Counted from the first letter of the stretch, positions 52,601-61,390 are shown. The stretch is DNA of 64,000 nucleotides from DASYXT01 sp035934555 (GCA_035934555.1 DASYXT010000115.1:1-64000), one strand, 5' to 3'. Notes: a model not told the origin generated them from the sequence alone. Numbers and translations are program-made.

Positions 52601-55230
52601 ACACTCACCGTGACGTTTGTCGGTTGCGAGGTGATTACAGGTACCAGGGGCACCGCACATTTGCCAGCGCCGCCCGCGGAGTAAATCGACTGAATTTCTG
52701 TAGCCGACAGAGCGCGGTCATAAACGCTGGCCTCATCTACCAATCCCAGAAAGCTGGTCACATGATCGCTGCCGCGCGTGCCGATGCAGAACGTGCCGTT
52801 GAACACGAACCCGGGGTCAAACGGCGGCATCTGTTCAGGGACGCCATCAATAAAGAGGACGACGTTGCTGCCCGACTTGGTCACTGCGATATGATGGAAA
52901 TAGTTTGTGTCGGTGATCGCGCCCGTCGATTGCACTGAAGCATAGCCCACCTTATCCAGGAACAACTGCCCGTTGTCGAAGAGTCCCAGGCCGAACCCGC
53001 CCCAGACCCAAGACACCACATGGCCATGGTTAAAGACATCCCAAGTGGCTTTGGTGCTGCTGCCGCGCTTGATCCAGGCTTCGATAGTGAAATCCTGTAA
53101 CTCCAGGTCAGTTGGCGTGCCGTAATCCACCCCGCCGCCCGAACCATTAACGCTGAAGGCCTGCCCAACTTCACCCGGGGCGAAACCGGTATTGCCCAAT
53201 AAGGTCCCATTGTTGCCACTGACGAAATCCAAGGCGTTGCCCTCGGCGCGCCACCAACTGATGAGCCCCTCGGGTGCAGGTATGCAATTGGTCGTGTTCG
53301 ACAGCACGGTCAGAACCGCATTGGAGCTGAGCACTGAACCAGCGGCATCGCTCACCAACACAGCGTAATTGCCCGCATCGCTCAACTGCACATCCGCCAG
53401 CATCAACGCCGTGCTGGTCTGGTTGGTCAGCGGTTGTCCATTGAACTGCCACTGATAAGACAGGGAACCTGTGCCGGTAGCCGCGACCGTGAACGCCGCG
53501 GTCTGCCCGGCTGTCACGGTAACATTGGTGGGTTGGGATGTGATTACTGGTAGCGTCGCCCCGGGACATTTCCCGGCACTGCCCGCAGCGTAAATTGCCT
53601 GAATCTCCGCGGCCGAGAGCGCACGGTTGTAAACGCTGGCCTCATCGACCAACCCCAGGAAGCTCGTCACGTGGTCGCTGCCGCGCGTACCGATGCAGAA
53701 CGTACCGTTGAACACGAACCCGGGGTCAAACGGCGGCATCGTTTCACCCAGCCCATCGATGTACAACACCACATTAGTGCCCGCCTTGGTAACCGCGATA
53801 TGATGGAAGATCGTGGTGTCGGTGAGTGTCGTGGTTGAAGCCACGGAGGCGTAGCCCACTTTATCGAGAAAAAGTTGCCCATTATCGAACAGGCCGAAAC
53901 CAAACCCGCCCCAAACCCACGACACCACATGACCGTGGTTAAACACATCCCATGTTGCTTTGGTGCTGCTGCCGCGTTTGATCCAGGCTTCAATCGTGAA
54001 ATCCTGCAGCTCCAGGTTCGCCGGTGTTCCGCAATCGACGCCGCCTCCCGAACCGTTAATGCTGAAACCCTCCCCGACCTCGCAGGGGGCGAAGGCGGTG
54101 TTTCCGAGCAAGGTCCCGTTGTTGCTGCTGACGGAATCGAGCGGATTATTCTCGCCCCGCCACCAACTCACTAGACCGGCAGGCGCAGGCGTGCAATTGG
54201 TCGAATTAGGCAGCACGGTTAGCACCGCATTGGAACTGAGCAAGGAAAGTCCTCCGTTGCTGACCAGCACCGCGTAATTGCCGGCGTCGCCCTGTTGCAC
54301 ACCCGTCAGCACCAGGGCCGTGCTGGTCTGGTTGGTCAGCGGTTGACCGTTGAACCGCCATTGATAAGACAGGGGGCCGTTGGCGGTAGCGGCGACCATG
54401 AACGTTGCCGATTGGCCGACGGTTACGGTGAGGTCCATTGGTTGCGAGGTGATCACGGGTAGCGCCGGCGCCAAACACTTTCCCGCGCTGCCGGCTGCGT
54501 AAATCGCCTGAATCTCCCCCGCCGAGAGGGCGCGGTTGTAAACGCTGGCCTCATCGACTAATCCAAGGAAACTGGTCACATGGTCGCTGCCACGGGTGCC
54601 AATGCAGAACGTGCCATTGAATACGAACCCGGGGTCAAAGGGCGGCATCGTTTCACCCACTCCGTCGAGGTACAGCACCACGTTGGTGCCGAATTTTGTA
54701 ACCGCGATGTGGTGGAAGCTGTTGGTATCGGTAAGTGCGGCGGTTGAAGTTACCGAGGCGTAACCAACTTTATCGAGAAAGATTTGGCCATTGTCCCACA
54801 GACCAAAACCAAACCCGCCCCAAACCCAGGATACGACATGACCGTGATTAAAAATGTCCCAAGTGGCTTTGGTGCTGCTGGCCCGTTTAATCCACGCTTC
54901 AATCGTGAAATGCTGCAATTCCAGGTTCGCCGGTGTTCCACAATCGACGCCGCCTCCCGAACCGTTAACACTGAAGGCCTGGCCCACTTCGCCGGAGGCG
55001 AAGCCAGTATTGCCTAGCAAAGCACCAATGTTTGCACCCACCGCATCCTGCGTGTCGCCCTCCGCGCGCCACCAACTGATTAGCCCGCTGGGCGCGGGCG
55101 TGCAGCCGGAGGCGGTGAGCGGTAGCCCTGTCGTTCCCAGAAGCGCGGCTGCAATGGCCATGCCGGCCATGAGGCGAGCTGAGCGCAGAGTACAGGGGAT
55201 ACATCTTGTTAGAGTCAGAATCCTTTTCAT
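49648..55230 (-). CDS. giant secreted LamG/Ig-repeat surface protein
   Basis: About 1,860 residues from ATG 55230 (MKRILTLTRCIPC) with a signal peptide to about residue 42. Domains: LamG1 about 43-260, Ig-like 262-345, LamG2 345-560, Ig 563-645, LamG3 646-861, Ig 864-946, LamG4 947-1162, Ig 1165-1248, divergent LamG5 1248-1465, LamG6 1470-1690. Then comes a cadherin/Big_9-like domain with DPDGDTLSI at about 1692-1790 and a C-terminal domain (YSIERAQSLNGPWIVVG) common at verrucomicrobial protein ends. Each LamG carries SWWRxEGxxxDxVG. A ribosome-binding site AGGAG lies 16 bases upstream. Probably a carbohydrate- or matrix-binding surface or secreted protein. The fold of LamG2-4 plus Ig is repeated at DNA level. 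Confidence 0.9.
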   Translation of the reverse strand: MKRILTLTRCIPCTLRSARLMAGMAIAAALLGTTGLPLTASGCTPAPSGLISWWRAEGDTQDAVGANIGALLGNTGFASGEVGQAFSVNGSGGGVDCGTPANLELQHFTIEAWIKRASSTKATWDIFNHGHVVSWVWGGFGFGLWDNGQIFLDKVGYASVTSTAALTDTNSFHHIAVTKFGTNVVLYLDGVGETMPPFDPGFVFNGTFCIGTRGSDHVTSFLGLVDEASVYNRALSAGEIQAIYAAGSAGKCLAPALPVITSQPMDLTVTVGQSATFMVAATANGPLSYQWRFNGQPLTNQTSTALVLTGVQQGDAGNYAVLVSNGGLSLLSSNAVLTVLPNSTNCTPAPAGLVSWWRGENNPLDSVSSNNGTLLGNTAFAPCEVGEGFSINGSGGGVDCGTPANLELQDFTIEAWIKRGSSTKATWDVFNHGHVVSWVWGGFGFGLFDNGQLFLDKVGYASVASTTTLTDTTIFHHIAVTKAGTNVVLYIDGLGETMPPFDPGFVFNGTFCIGTRGSDHVTSFLGLVDEASVYNRALSAAEIQAIYAAGSAGKCPGATLPVITSQPTNVTVTAGQTAAFTVAATGTGSLSYQWQFNGQPLTNQTSTALMLADVQLSDAGNYAVLVSDAAGSVLSSNAVLTVLSNTTNCIPAPEGLISWWRAEGNALDFVSGNNGTLLGNTGFAPGEVGQAFSVNGSGGGVDYGTPTDLELQDFTIEAWIKRGSSTKATWDVFNHGHVVSWVWGGFGLGLFDNGQLFLDKVGYASVQSTGAITDTNYFHHIAVTKSGSNVVLFIDGVPEQMPPFDPGFVFNGTFCIGTRGSDHVTSFLGLVDEASVYDRALSATEIQSIYSAGGAGKCAVPLVPVITSQPTNVTVSVGGTATFSVAATGNAPIFYQWQFSGQPLTNETSAALVLTDVQLSDAGNYAVLVSNAAGSVLSSNAVLAVLANPTNCTSAPDGLISWWRSEGNALDFVSGNDGTLLGNTASGPGEVGRAFSINGSGGGLDCGAPANLELQDFTIEAWIKRGSSTKATWDVFNHGHVVSWVWGGFGFGLFDNGQLFLDKVGYASVASTATLTDTTIFHHIAVTKSGSNVVLYIDGVGETMPPFDPGFVFNGTFCIGTRGSDHVTSFLGLVDEASVYDRALSATEIQSIYSAGGAGKCAVPTPPLITSQPTNLTVTVGETATFTVTAGGSQPLSYQWQFNSQPLTNQTSAALMLTDIQLSEAGNYAVLVSNAVGQVLSSNAALIVQPNTTNCTPAPEGLVSWWRGEGNADDALGVNNGTLINGVTFAPGEVGQAFDFNGGAQYVQVPNSPSLNPANAITIETWVYPTNVPATDSMVIVGKDDAASERQYDLALVTSGTGLAFRPHVGVPGGFIFYTGTTPVSLNHWYHVALTYDGTTLKLYVNGVQDGSLAVTGPVLATSQPLCIGGLTSGPWYFRGLIDEVSLYSRALSATEIEAIYAAGSAGKCPPPPPVTCDPPPANLVGWWKAEGNALDAVGTNDGTLLANTEFAPGEVGQAFSINGSGGGVDCGRPADLELQDFTIEAWIKRGSSTKATWDIYNHGHVVSWVWGGFGFGLFDDGHLFLDKVGYASVASTTTLTDTNSFHHIAVTKSGSNVVLYIDGVGEMMPPFNPGFVFNGTFCIGTRGSDHVTSFLGLVDEASVYNRALSATEIQAIYAAGGAGKCSGTNHPPVAGTAFVKVLTGEVTLIPSYRFLDYCSDPDGDTLSISAVSSPSTNGGTVTLAPDGVVYVPPTNYVGADEFRYTVTDGLGGTASAAMEVLIEARGAAAAAMLQPMASSNGMQIRFNGFADRSYSIERAQSLNGPWIVVGTALTDDSGNASFVDPNPPGTCAYYRAVYR
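50200..55150. repeat. about 904-bp internal tandem repeats of the LamG-Ig unit
   Basis: The same LamG segment recurs at about 50280, 51860, 52763, 53667 and 54583. Steps are 904, 904 and about 916 between the last four; the 1,579 step reflects an inserted divergent LamG5 and a missing Ig. Nucleotide similarity is very high, with long identical stretches such as those near 51890, 52795 and 53700. Five LamG units are near copies, one is divergent. Confidence 0.85.
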
Positions 55231-55266
55231 ACTTTCCCGCTTTCTCCTAGAAACCAGCGACTGCAT

Positions 55267-55556
55267 GTCTGAATGCGTCGTTATACTTCAGCAAAGAAAG
55301 CGTGGGCTGTCAAATGAATTTCGGTGCGATTTTTGGCAGTTTCGATAAAGCATTTCCGATGCCATGACTCGCCTTGGTCATTCTGAGAACGCACCGCAAC
55401 GCACGAAGGCGAGTTTGAGGTGACAGAAGGGGGACGGTGGTCATAAGTGGAATGCACCGCGTCGCCGACATTGGATAATCCCGCAAAATTGCGGTTTGCC
55501 GACGCAGAGTTGCTGTCGAAATTTCAGTTTGAGGCTTTCGCTGCGTTGCAGATAGA
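55267..55556. other. intergenic region between the LamG giant and GT2 genes
   Basis: No gene seen. A 14-base near-palindrome CCGCAAAATTGCGG lies at 55481-55494, about 60 bases upstream of the first glycosyltransferase. No convincing promoter consensus was found. Confidence 0.4.
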
Positions 55557-56660
55557 ATGGCGCGCCTGGAATCAGCTCCATGGCAAGCGCCGGTGAATCA
55601 AAGCGAAGAAGAGAACCAGAACCATGCCCCGTCGGTGAGCGTGGTCGTTTTGAACTTTAACGGCGCTCCCTGGCTCGATCGTTGCCTCAGCTCGTTGCGG
55701 AACCAGACGATTTTCGGGCGACTTGAGGTCATCGTTGCCGACAATAATTCTCCTGATCGATCCGACCTGCTGGCGCAGAAATTAGTCGCCGGTTGGCGCC
55801 GAGCGCGGGTGATCCAGCACGGAGTGAATCTGGGTTTCTGTGAAGGAAACAATCGCGCGGCTGCACATGCCAGGGGCGAGTTCTTGTTTTTTCTGAATAA
55901 TGATACTTGGCTGGAGCCGGACTGTATGGAAAGGCTGCTGGTCACGGTTGAATCCTCGAATTCGCAAGCGGGGACCCCGCTGATGCTCGATTACGAAGAT
56001 GACTCGATCCAGTCATCCGGAGGGGCTGGGTTCGACATCTTCGGATTGATGAGCCTGGCGCCACGCCGGCCTACACCAGGGGAGATTTTCGTGGTGGGGG
56101 GGTGTTCGTATCTGATCGAACGGGAGTTGTTCAATCGTTTGGGCGGCTTCGACCCCGTTTTCTACATGTACGCCGATGAGTATGACCTGTCGTGGCGTCT
56201 ATGGGCTGCGGGCGGCAGGGCCATCCTGGTGCCGGGGGCCAGGCTTCATCATCGCGGAGCAGCGGCGGTCAACCCGGTTGGTGGCGGCAAGGTCATCGAA
56301 CTGCGTACCAGCGATTCAAAGCGTTTTTACACGAATCGAAACTGCCTGTTGCTACTGTTGAAGAATTGCCAGCACATTCTGCTGCTGATGGTGCCGCTGC
56401 AAGTCGCGCTGCTGCTTGCTGAAGGCTTGGTTGGCATGCTGCTGCTGCGGCGCTGGTCCTTTTTCAAAAAAGCCTACCTCGACGCGATATTCGCATGCTG
56501 GCGGCTTCGTCCACATGTTAAGGCCGAGCGGCGGAGGCTCGCCGCACTGAGAAAGCGCAGCGATTGGGCGATGCTCCGCTTTTTCCGGCTGCGGTTGAAC
56601 CGTTGGGAAGAGGTTCGCAATGTCCAGCGCCACGGGTTGCCGAAGGTGAGCCCTAAATGA
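55557..56660 (+). CDS. family 2 glycosyltransferase
   Basis: 367 residues. GT-A fold with VSVVVLNFNGAPWLDRCL, VADNNSPD, GFCEGNNRAA, FFLNNDTWLEPDC (the NDT/DxD-like metal site) and YADEYDLSWR (acceptor-side ED motif). It resembles WcaA/rhamnosyl-type GT2 enzymes. The C-terminal part has hydrophobic helices (HILLLMVPLQVALLLAEGLVG), likely membrane association. Stop overlaps the next gene's start by 4 bases. Confidence 0.9.
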   Translation: MARLESAPWQAPVNQSEEENQNHAPSVSVVVLNFNGAPWLDRCLSSLRNQTIFGRLEVIVADNNSPDRSDLLAQKLVAGWRRARVIQHGVNLGFCEGNNRAAAHARGEFLFFLNNDTWLEPDCMERLLVTVESSNSQAGTPLMLDYEDDSIQSSGGAGFDIFGLMSLAPRRPTPGEIFVVGGCSYLIERELFNRLGGFDPVFYMYADEYDLSWRLWAAGGRAILVPGARLHHRGAAAVNPVGGGKVIELRTSDSKRFYTNRNCLLLLLKNCQHILLLMVPLQVALLLAEGLVGMLLLRRWSFFKKAYLDAIFACWRLRPHVKAERRRLAALRKRSDWAMLRFFRLRLNRWEEVRNVQRHGLPKVSPK

Positions 56661-57742
56661 CTATGGCTTCGGACGATACTCGAGTTGCGGGCAGCGGCAA
56701 GGCGGTTTCAATTGATCCGCCGCTGGTATCCATCATCATTGTTAACTTCAACGGTGCGCGATTCTTGCCGGCCTGTCTCGACTCGGTGGGCCGCCTGGCC
56801 TACACAAAACGCGAGGTGGTTTTGGTGGATAATGGCTCGACCGATGAATCCATCACTGTCGCACAAAGTTACCCCTGGGTTAAGCTCGTCCGGAGCGACA
56901 GGAATTTAGGCTTTGCTGGTGGAAATAACCTTGGGCTCTCGGTCTGCTCTGGTGAATTGGTGCTCTTGCTCAACAACGACACCATTGTCACTCCCGACTT
57001 TCTAGAACCGCTTTGTGGATATTTATCTAAACACCAGGGGGTCGGCATTGTGCAGGGGAAGATGGTTCTGCCCAATTTTGGCGGAGGTTTGGATGTGTGC
57101 GGTTCCTTCCTGACACCTCTTGGGGTGCCATACCACTACGGAATCTATAAGCCCGATGGTCCACAATACGAGCGAAGTTATGCCGTCTTCAGCGGCAAAG
57201 GCGCTTGCCTGATGTTCCGGCGCCAAATCATTCCCGATGTTGGCGGGTTTCTCTTTGACGAGGATTTCTTCTGTTATTATGAGGAAAGCGATTTCTGCCA
57301 TCGCGCCTGGCTGGCTGGGTGGGAGACGCACTTTGTGAATACGCCACCGATCCAGCACCTGATGGGAGGTACCGCAGGGGGACCGCATGCCGCCTTCGTC
57401 CTGAAGCACTATCTTCGCAATATGGCCTTTAGCCTCCTGTCAAATCTCTCGTTCCCCGCCCGGCTTCGGATTCTGCCGCTGTTTTTTTGCCTGCTGGTAC
57501 TAGGCTGGGTCGCTTCGGCGCTCTCTCTCAACCGGGGCAAATTTTCAGCCCATTGGGGAGCCGTTACTTGTTATGTAGCAAGCTATGGAAGGATTCGAGC
57601 GCGACGCAAACTGATCCGCAACATCCGCAAAAGATCGGATAGCTCCATCCTGAAAGTCGTCATGCGCAGGCCGCGGATCGAGTATTTCGTAAAGACATTC
57701 ACAGGCAGGTTGCGAGAGTACGTCGATGAGGATTTAGAGTAG
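56657..57742 (+). CDS. family 2 glycosyltransferase
   Basis: 361 residues. Same GT2 class: VSIIIVNFNGARFLPACL, LVDNGSTDESI, NLGFAGGNNLGL, LLLNNDTIVTPDFL, YYEESDFCHRAW. The C-terminal region is hydrophobic (ILPLFFCLLVLGWVASAL) and basic. It is a paralogue of the preceding gene and translationally coupled to it. A pair of related GT2 genes suggests successive transfers in a surface polysaccharide or glycolipid. Confidence 0.9.
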   Translation: MTMASDDTRVAGSGKAVSIDPPLVSIIIVNFNGARFLPACLDSVGRLAYTKREVVLVDNGSTDESITVAQSYPWVKLVRSDRNLGFAGGNNLGLSVCSGELVLLLNNDTIVTPDFLEPLCGYLSKHQGVGIVQGKMVLPNFGGGLDVCGSFLTPLGVPYHYGIYKPDGPQYERSYAVFSGKGACLMFRRQIIPDVGGFLFDEDFFCYYEESDFCHRAWLAGWETHFVNTPPIQHLMGGTAGGPHAAFVLKHYLRNMAFSLLSNLSFPARLRILPLFFCLLVLGWVASALSLNRGKFSAHWGAVTCYVASYGRIRARRKLIRNIRKRSDSSILKVVMRRPRIEYFVKTFTGRLREYVDEDLE

Positions 57743-57757
57743 TCTGGTTCTTTGAGG

Positions 57758-58438
57758 TCAGGTTCGGGCGATATCTTTCACACAGAAGATCGCCGCCGAC
57801 TTTTCCGGGTGGGCTCGTGTGTAGGCGTAGTGCAAAAACAAAGTGATCAAGACCCAGAGCGCGCGGGGTTGGTGTTTTACGCGGTGATACTCGCCGCGCA
57901 TCGATTTGGGGCCGTACATTCCCAGGACGCGATAGCCGCGCGAGCGCATTTCATCGGCGGTCCAGCCCGAGAGGTGCTCTTGTAAGTCTCCGTCCTTGCT
58001 TTTCTGCGGCATGAAACCATTCGGAGTGAAGATGACGACTCGTTTGGTGGCCAGACGTTCCATGCTCTCGAGCATCCGCCAGCCGTCCGCCTTCTCCAGG
58101 TGCTCGATAACGTCCAGCGCAATGCAGGCGTCGAATTTCCTGCCCGCCAGCAGTTCACCGATCTTCTTCACATCCCCGAGGACGTATTCGTCGTGCGTTC
58201 CGGTTTTGCGGGCTTCCTCGAGTGCCGGGGCGTAGCCGTCCATGCCGACCAACTGGACCCCGTGCACGAATTTCAAAGGGGAACTGTTGCCGCACCCCAC
58301 ATCCAGGACCGTCTGGCAACCGCGCAGGCTGGAGCGGATATCGCCAAGGAGGCTGAGCAGAGAGGGATTACTCGCGCTGGCCCCCAGCGAGCTGAAATGA
58401 GCCCGGCTCACAGCGCCGCCCTTCCGTCCGCGATACAC
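57758..58438 (-). CDS. class I SAM-dependent methyltransferase
   Basis: 226 residues. SAM motif VLDVGCGNSSPL, acidic loop VGMDGYAPALEEA, VLGDVKKI and FDACIALDVIEHLEKADGWRML identify a class I methyltransferase of the type found in polysaccharide and glycolipid clusters. It is convergent with the GT2 pair (15-base gap). The last 60 residues are basic and hydrophobic (ALWVLITLFLHYAY), possibly membrane-associated. Substrate unknown. Confidence 0.83.
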   Translation of the reverse strand: MYRGRKGGAVSRAHFSSLGASASNPSLLSLLGDIRSSLRGCQTVLDVGCGNSSPLKFVHGVQLVGMDGYAPALEEARKTGTHDEYVLGDVKKIGELLAGRKFDACIALDVIEHLEKADGWRMLESMERLATKRVVIFTPNGFMPQKSKDGDLQEHLSGWTADEMRSRGYRVLGMYGPKSMRGEYHRVKHQPRALWVLITLFLHYAYTRAHPEKSAAIFCVKDIART

Positions 58439-58555
58439 GCGCAGCGAGTTGTTGGCGTTCGGGGTTCCGGGCCGACACTAAGGCCCCGCTTCCAGATTCT
58501 CTGTAATATCACCGCTTGCAGCATAATTAGGGCGTGTCCGGCGAGTCAAGGGCAC

Positions 58556-58662
58556 GGCGCGCGGGACTTTGGTCCGCAGCAACATTCGAACGGAAGCGGG
58601 CCTGGAGAATGTCGCAAACGGTCGACCGGTGGACGTTGCTGCGGACTAAAGTCCCGCGCGCC
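58556..58662. repeat. REPIN-like palindromic repeat, complete copy R3
   Basis: 107 bp. Left end GGCGCGCGGGACTTTGGTCC then GCAGCAAC; right end GTTGCTGCGGACTAAAGTCC then CGCGCGCC, the inverted match. Each end is itself a hairpin (GGACTTTGGTCC / GGACTAAAGTCC). The middle (ATTCGAACGGAAGCGGGCC) shares text with the other copies. It ends 12 bases before the stop codon of the minus-strand prepilin gene. Confidence 0.8.
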
Positions 58663-58674
58663 GGTCGGGCTCCG

Positions 58675-59430
58675 TCAAGGCGCGTTGGGGCACAGTTCCT
58701 GCAACCGCCTCAAATCCTGCAGGTCCGCTGCTGGTGAGGCCATCTGGTCGTAGCTGGTGAACTTCTTTGGCCAAAACCAATTGAACCGGCTGACATGTCC
58801 GTCGCCGAACGAAAGGTTGGCGGCCTGGTCATGCCGGTCTGAAGGCAAATTCGTCCATTGCGGGTATGGATTGCCGCGAATGCCGAATGTGCAGTCCTCG
58901 ATGCTGTCCTCGTTTTCATCGATGAAGACGAACACCACGCACGGGGCAGGTGCGGTCATCTGCGCATAGATCGAGAAATGGACGGGGTTTCCGAGGAGGC
59001 CGTCCATGCTATAGGTGCGCAGCCGCGGCAGGCCAGTGCCGGTTATCTTTGAAGGGTCGCGGGGGCACTTATATACTTTTGCATTCTTCACGTACGGGTA
59101 GATGACGCCCTGCTCAATATTGGTGGTGTTGATGTCGGTCTTGGCATTGCCGCGGACCCAGGCACCCGGGCCGCCGCCCAGGACGCCGCCGCCGCTGTTG
59201 TCGGGCATGCGGCCGGCATTGTCGTCGTTATAGGCGAGCCAGCCGAGGCTGAGTTGTCGCAGGTGATTGAGGCAGGTGACATCGTTCGCACGGGCCTTAG
59301 CGCGTGAAAGGCTCGGCAGCAACAATGCTGCCAGAATCGCAATAATAGCGATGACGACCAGCAGTTCAATCAGCGTGAACCCTGGTCCGTAGCCAGGCAT
59401 GGCCGCCTGGCGGGTGGACCGGATTTTCAT
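58675..59430 (-). CDS. type II/IV prepilin-like protein with H-X9-DG motif
   Basis: 251 residues. Prepilin leader with cleavage site GPGFTLIELLVVIAIIAIL (Glu+5), so it is processed by a PilD-type peptidase. The C-terminal part has CPRDPSK and the H-X9-DG motif DRHDQAANLSFGDGHV typical of the very numerous prepilin-like proteins of Verrucomicrobia and Planctomycetes. Such proteins are thought to be surface or pseudopilus components; the specific role is unknown. The GspA/GspB pair elsewhere in the window is compatible with a type II machinery. Confidence 0.9.
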   Translation of the reverse strand: MKIRSTRQAAMPGYGPGFTLIELLVVIAIIAILAALLLPSLSRAKARANDVTCLNHLRQLSLGWLAYNDDNAGRMPDNSGGGVLGGGPGAWVRGNAKTDINTTNIEQGVIYPYVKNAKVYKCPRDPSKITGTGLPRLRTYSMDGLLGNPVHFSIYAQMTAPAPCVVFVFIDENEDSIEDCTFGIRGNPYPQWTNLPSDRHDQAANLSFGDGHVSRFNWFWPKKFTSYDQMASPAADLQDLRRLQELCPNAP

Positions 59431-59535
59431 AGCTCCCGCGTTCCCCAGCTACGGAGTATGCTGGCATAACCATGCGCCATTGGTCAAGCGCCTTGTGAGT
59501 GATGCCCCAAATGCGCGCCAAATTTTTGCTTGTCG

Positions 59536-61311
59536 ATGTTCTGCGCGGCTGTTAGAACGTGCTACCGTAGAGATAGCCAGCTAATCTCCAAACCATTGGA
59601 TTCTAATAAACAGAACGTCTCACCAGGGCAAGGGCAGGGGGATGAAGATTTTCCGGCTATCCCCAGTCACGAGCTTTTGCGCCTGATTGGCCGCGGCAGC
59701 TACGGCGAAGTCTGGCTGGCGCGGAACGACCTTGGCGCGTTTCGGGCCGTGAAAATCGTTTTCGAAAGAACCTTTCGCGATAAGCGCCCCTTCGAACGCG
59801 AACTGGCCGGCGTACAAAAATTTGAGCCGGTCTCGCGTCTTCATGACGGCCTGGTGGATATCCTCCAGGTCGGCCACAACCAGGCCGGTGGTTATTTTTA
59901 TTACGTGATGGAGCTGGCCGACGACCTGCAGCGTGGCCAAGCCATTGTACCCGGGGTTTACAAGCCACGGACGCTGGCGCGCGAGACTTCCGCAGCCGCG
60001 CGCCTGCCGATGGCCACCTGTGTTGAGCTCGGGTTGCGGCTCGCCTCGGCGCTGGCCTTTCTGCATTCCAAGGGCCTGATTCATCGCGATGTTAAACCTT
60101 CAAACGTCGTCTTCGTAAACGGGGTCCCTAAGTTGGCCGATATCGGTTTGGTGGCGGAAATGTCCGAAGCACGCTCGTATGTCGGCACTGAAGGGTTCAT
60201 TCCCCCCGAAGGCCCGGGCAGCATTCAGGCGGACATCTACTCGTTGGGCAAAGTCCTATACGAACTGAGCACCGGCAAGGACCGCCATGAATACCCGGAG
60301 TTGCCGACATTGCTGGATGAGACAATCCACGGGAAGGAGTTGGTCGAGCTGAACAAGGTAATTGTCAAAGCGTGCCGCACTGACCCGAAGGATCGTTACG
60401 CGAATGCTGAGCAACTGGTGGCCGACCTCGAACGGCTCCAGCGCGGGGAACGTGTTAAGCTGCGGCGTTCCCGCAGGCGCCACTTGGTCGTCAGCGGGCA
60501 ATTGGCCGGCGTGCTGCTTGCCGCGTTGGGTATTCTTCTATTATCGGGCCGCATACATCCATTTGGCCGAGCGACCGCGGCGGGCCACATTTCCCCGGAA
60601 CAACTGCTGACGCCGGCTGCCGGCCTGGTCAGTTGGTGGCGAGCGGACGGTAACGCCGCGGATGCCTGCGGCGTCAATCCCGGCGTACTGATGGGCTCGA
60701 CCTCCTTTGCCCGAGGCAAAAGCGGGCAGGCCTTTGTCCTCGACGGCACCAATGATTACGTCCAGGCCTCCGATTCGCCCTCGCTGAATCCTACGGAAGC
60801 GATTACGCTGACGGCCTGGGTCGCGCCGACGCAAATGCCCTTCGATGCCCCATTCAAGGATGGCGGCGAAATCATCGGCAAGGATGGGACCTTCTCGAAC
60901 CGCCAGTATATGATTTCGTTGGACGTGCGCCAGGTCTTCAGCGCTCATATTGGGGTCTGGAATAAAGGATTGCTACAGGTCTATGGCGGCACCCGCTTAG
61001 TTACCAACAACTGGTATCATGTCGTCATGACCTATGACCAAAAGGCGATCAAGCTTTACGTGAATGGCGCGTTGGATGCCAGCCGGTCCTGGAGCGGCCC
61101 CATTATGACCGGACCCGAGCCGTTTCGGATTGGCGGCGGCGCAGATGACGGTGCGCCTCCTTTTCACTTTGGGGGACTGATAGACGAAGTGATGCTCTTC
61201 AACCGAGCGCTATCCGAGGCGGAAATCCAGGCGCTTTATTCTTTTGGAGAGAACGGGCAATTGCCAGCGGCCGTAAGGCCACCAACCGCAACGCCGGAGC
61301 CCAGACTTTAG
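59536..61311 (+). CDS. transmembrane Ser/Thr protein kinase with extracellular LamG domain
   Basis: About 591 residues. Kinase domain about 44-305: glycine loop GRGSYGEVW, Lys73, catalytic HRDVKPSN (Asp185), magnesium loop D202-I-G instead of DFG (common in this phylum), PPE at 223-225. Then a basic stretch and a single helix at about 317-339, then an outside LamG domain (about 363-575: LVSWWRADGNAADACGV, NNWYHVVMTYDQKAIKLY, GGLIDEVMLFNRALSEAEIQ). The true start could be TTG 59596, as residues 1-20 look non-coding. The LamG resembles domain 5 of the giant protein upstream. The last five codons and stop come from a repeat element. Confidence 0.88.
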   Translation: MFCAAVRTCYRRDSQLISKPLDSNKQNVSPGQGQGDEDFPAIPSHELLRLIGRGSYGEVWLARNDLGAFRAVKIVFERTFRDKRPFERELAGVQKFEPVSRLHDGLVDILQVGHNQAGGYFYYVMELADDLQRGQAIVPGVYKPRTLARETSAAARLPMATCVELGLRLASALAFLHSKGLIHRDVKPSNVVFVNGVPKLADIGLVAEMSEARSYVGTEGFIPPEGPGSIQADIYSLGKVLYELSTGKDRHEYPELPTLLDETIHGKELVELNKVIVKACRTDPKDRYANAEQLVADLERLQRGERVKLRRSRRRHLVVSGQLAGVLLAALGILLLSGRIHPFGRATAAGHISPEQLLTPAAGLVSWWRADGNAADACGVNPGVLMGSTSFARGKSGQAFVLDGTNDYVQASDSPSLNPTEAITLTAWVAPTQMPFDAPFKDGGEIIGKDGTFSNRQYMISLDVRQVFSAHIGVWNKGLLQVYGGTRLVTNNWYHVVMTYDQKAIKLYVNGALDASRSWSGPIMTGPEPFRIGGGADDGAPPFHFGGLIDEVMLFNRALSEAEIQALYSFGENGQLPAAVRPPTATPEPRL

Positions 61312-61390
61312 CCCGCAGCAACACTCGAACGGAACGCGGCCCCGAATATTTCGCAGCGCGCTTTGCCTGGTAAGCGTAAGCAGGTTGAGC
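61296..61390. repeat. REPIN-like repeat, half copy R4, overlapping the kinase stop
   Basis: The left terminus GGAGCCCAGACTTTAG, then CCCGCAGCAACACTCGAACGG, starts inside the kinase gene; TAG at 61309-61311 is its stop. The right terminus is missing and the DNA beyond about 61350 decays into unrelated sequence. So one half of an element was joined to the 3' end of the gene. Confidence 0.65.

Noticed and set aside
50200..55150. regularly spaced repeats that might suggest a CRISPR array
   Set aside because: Period about 904 bp and in-frame protein repeats; no short repeat/spacer structure or cas genes in the window.
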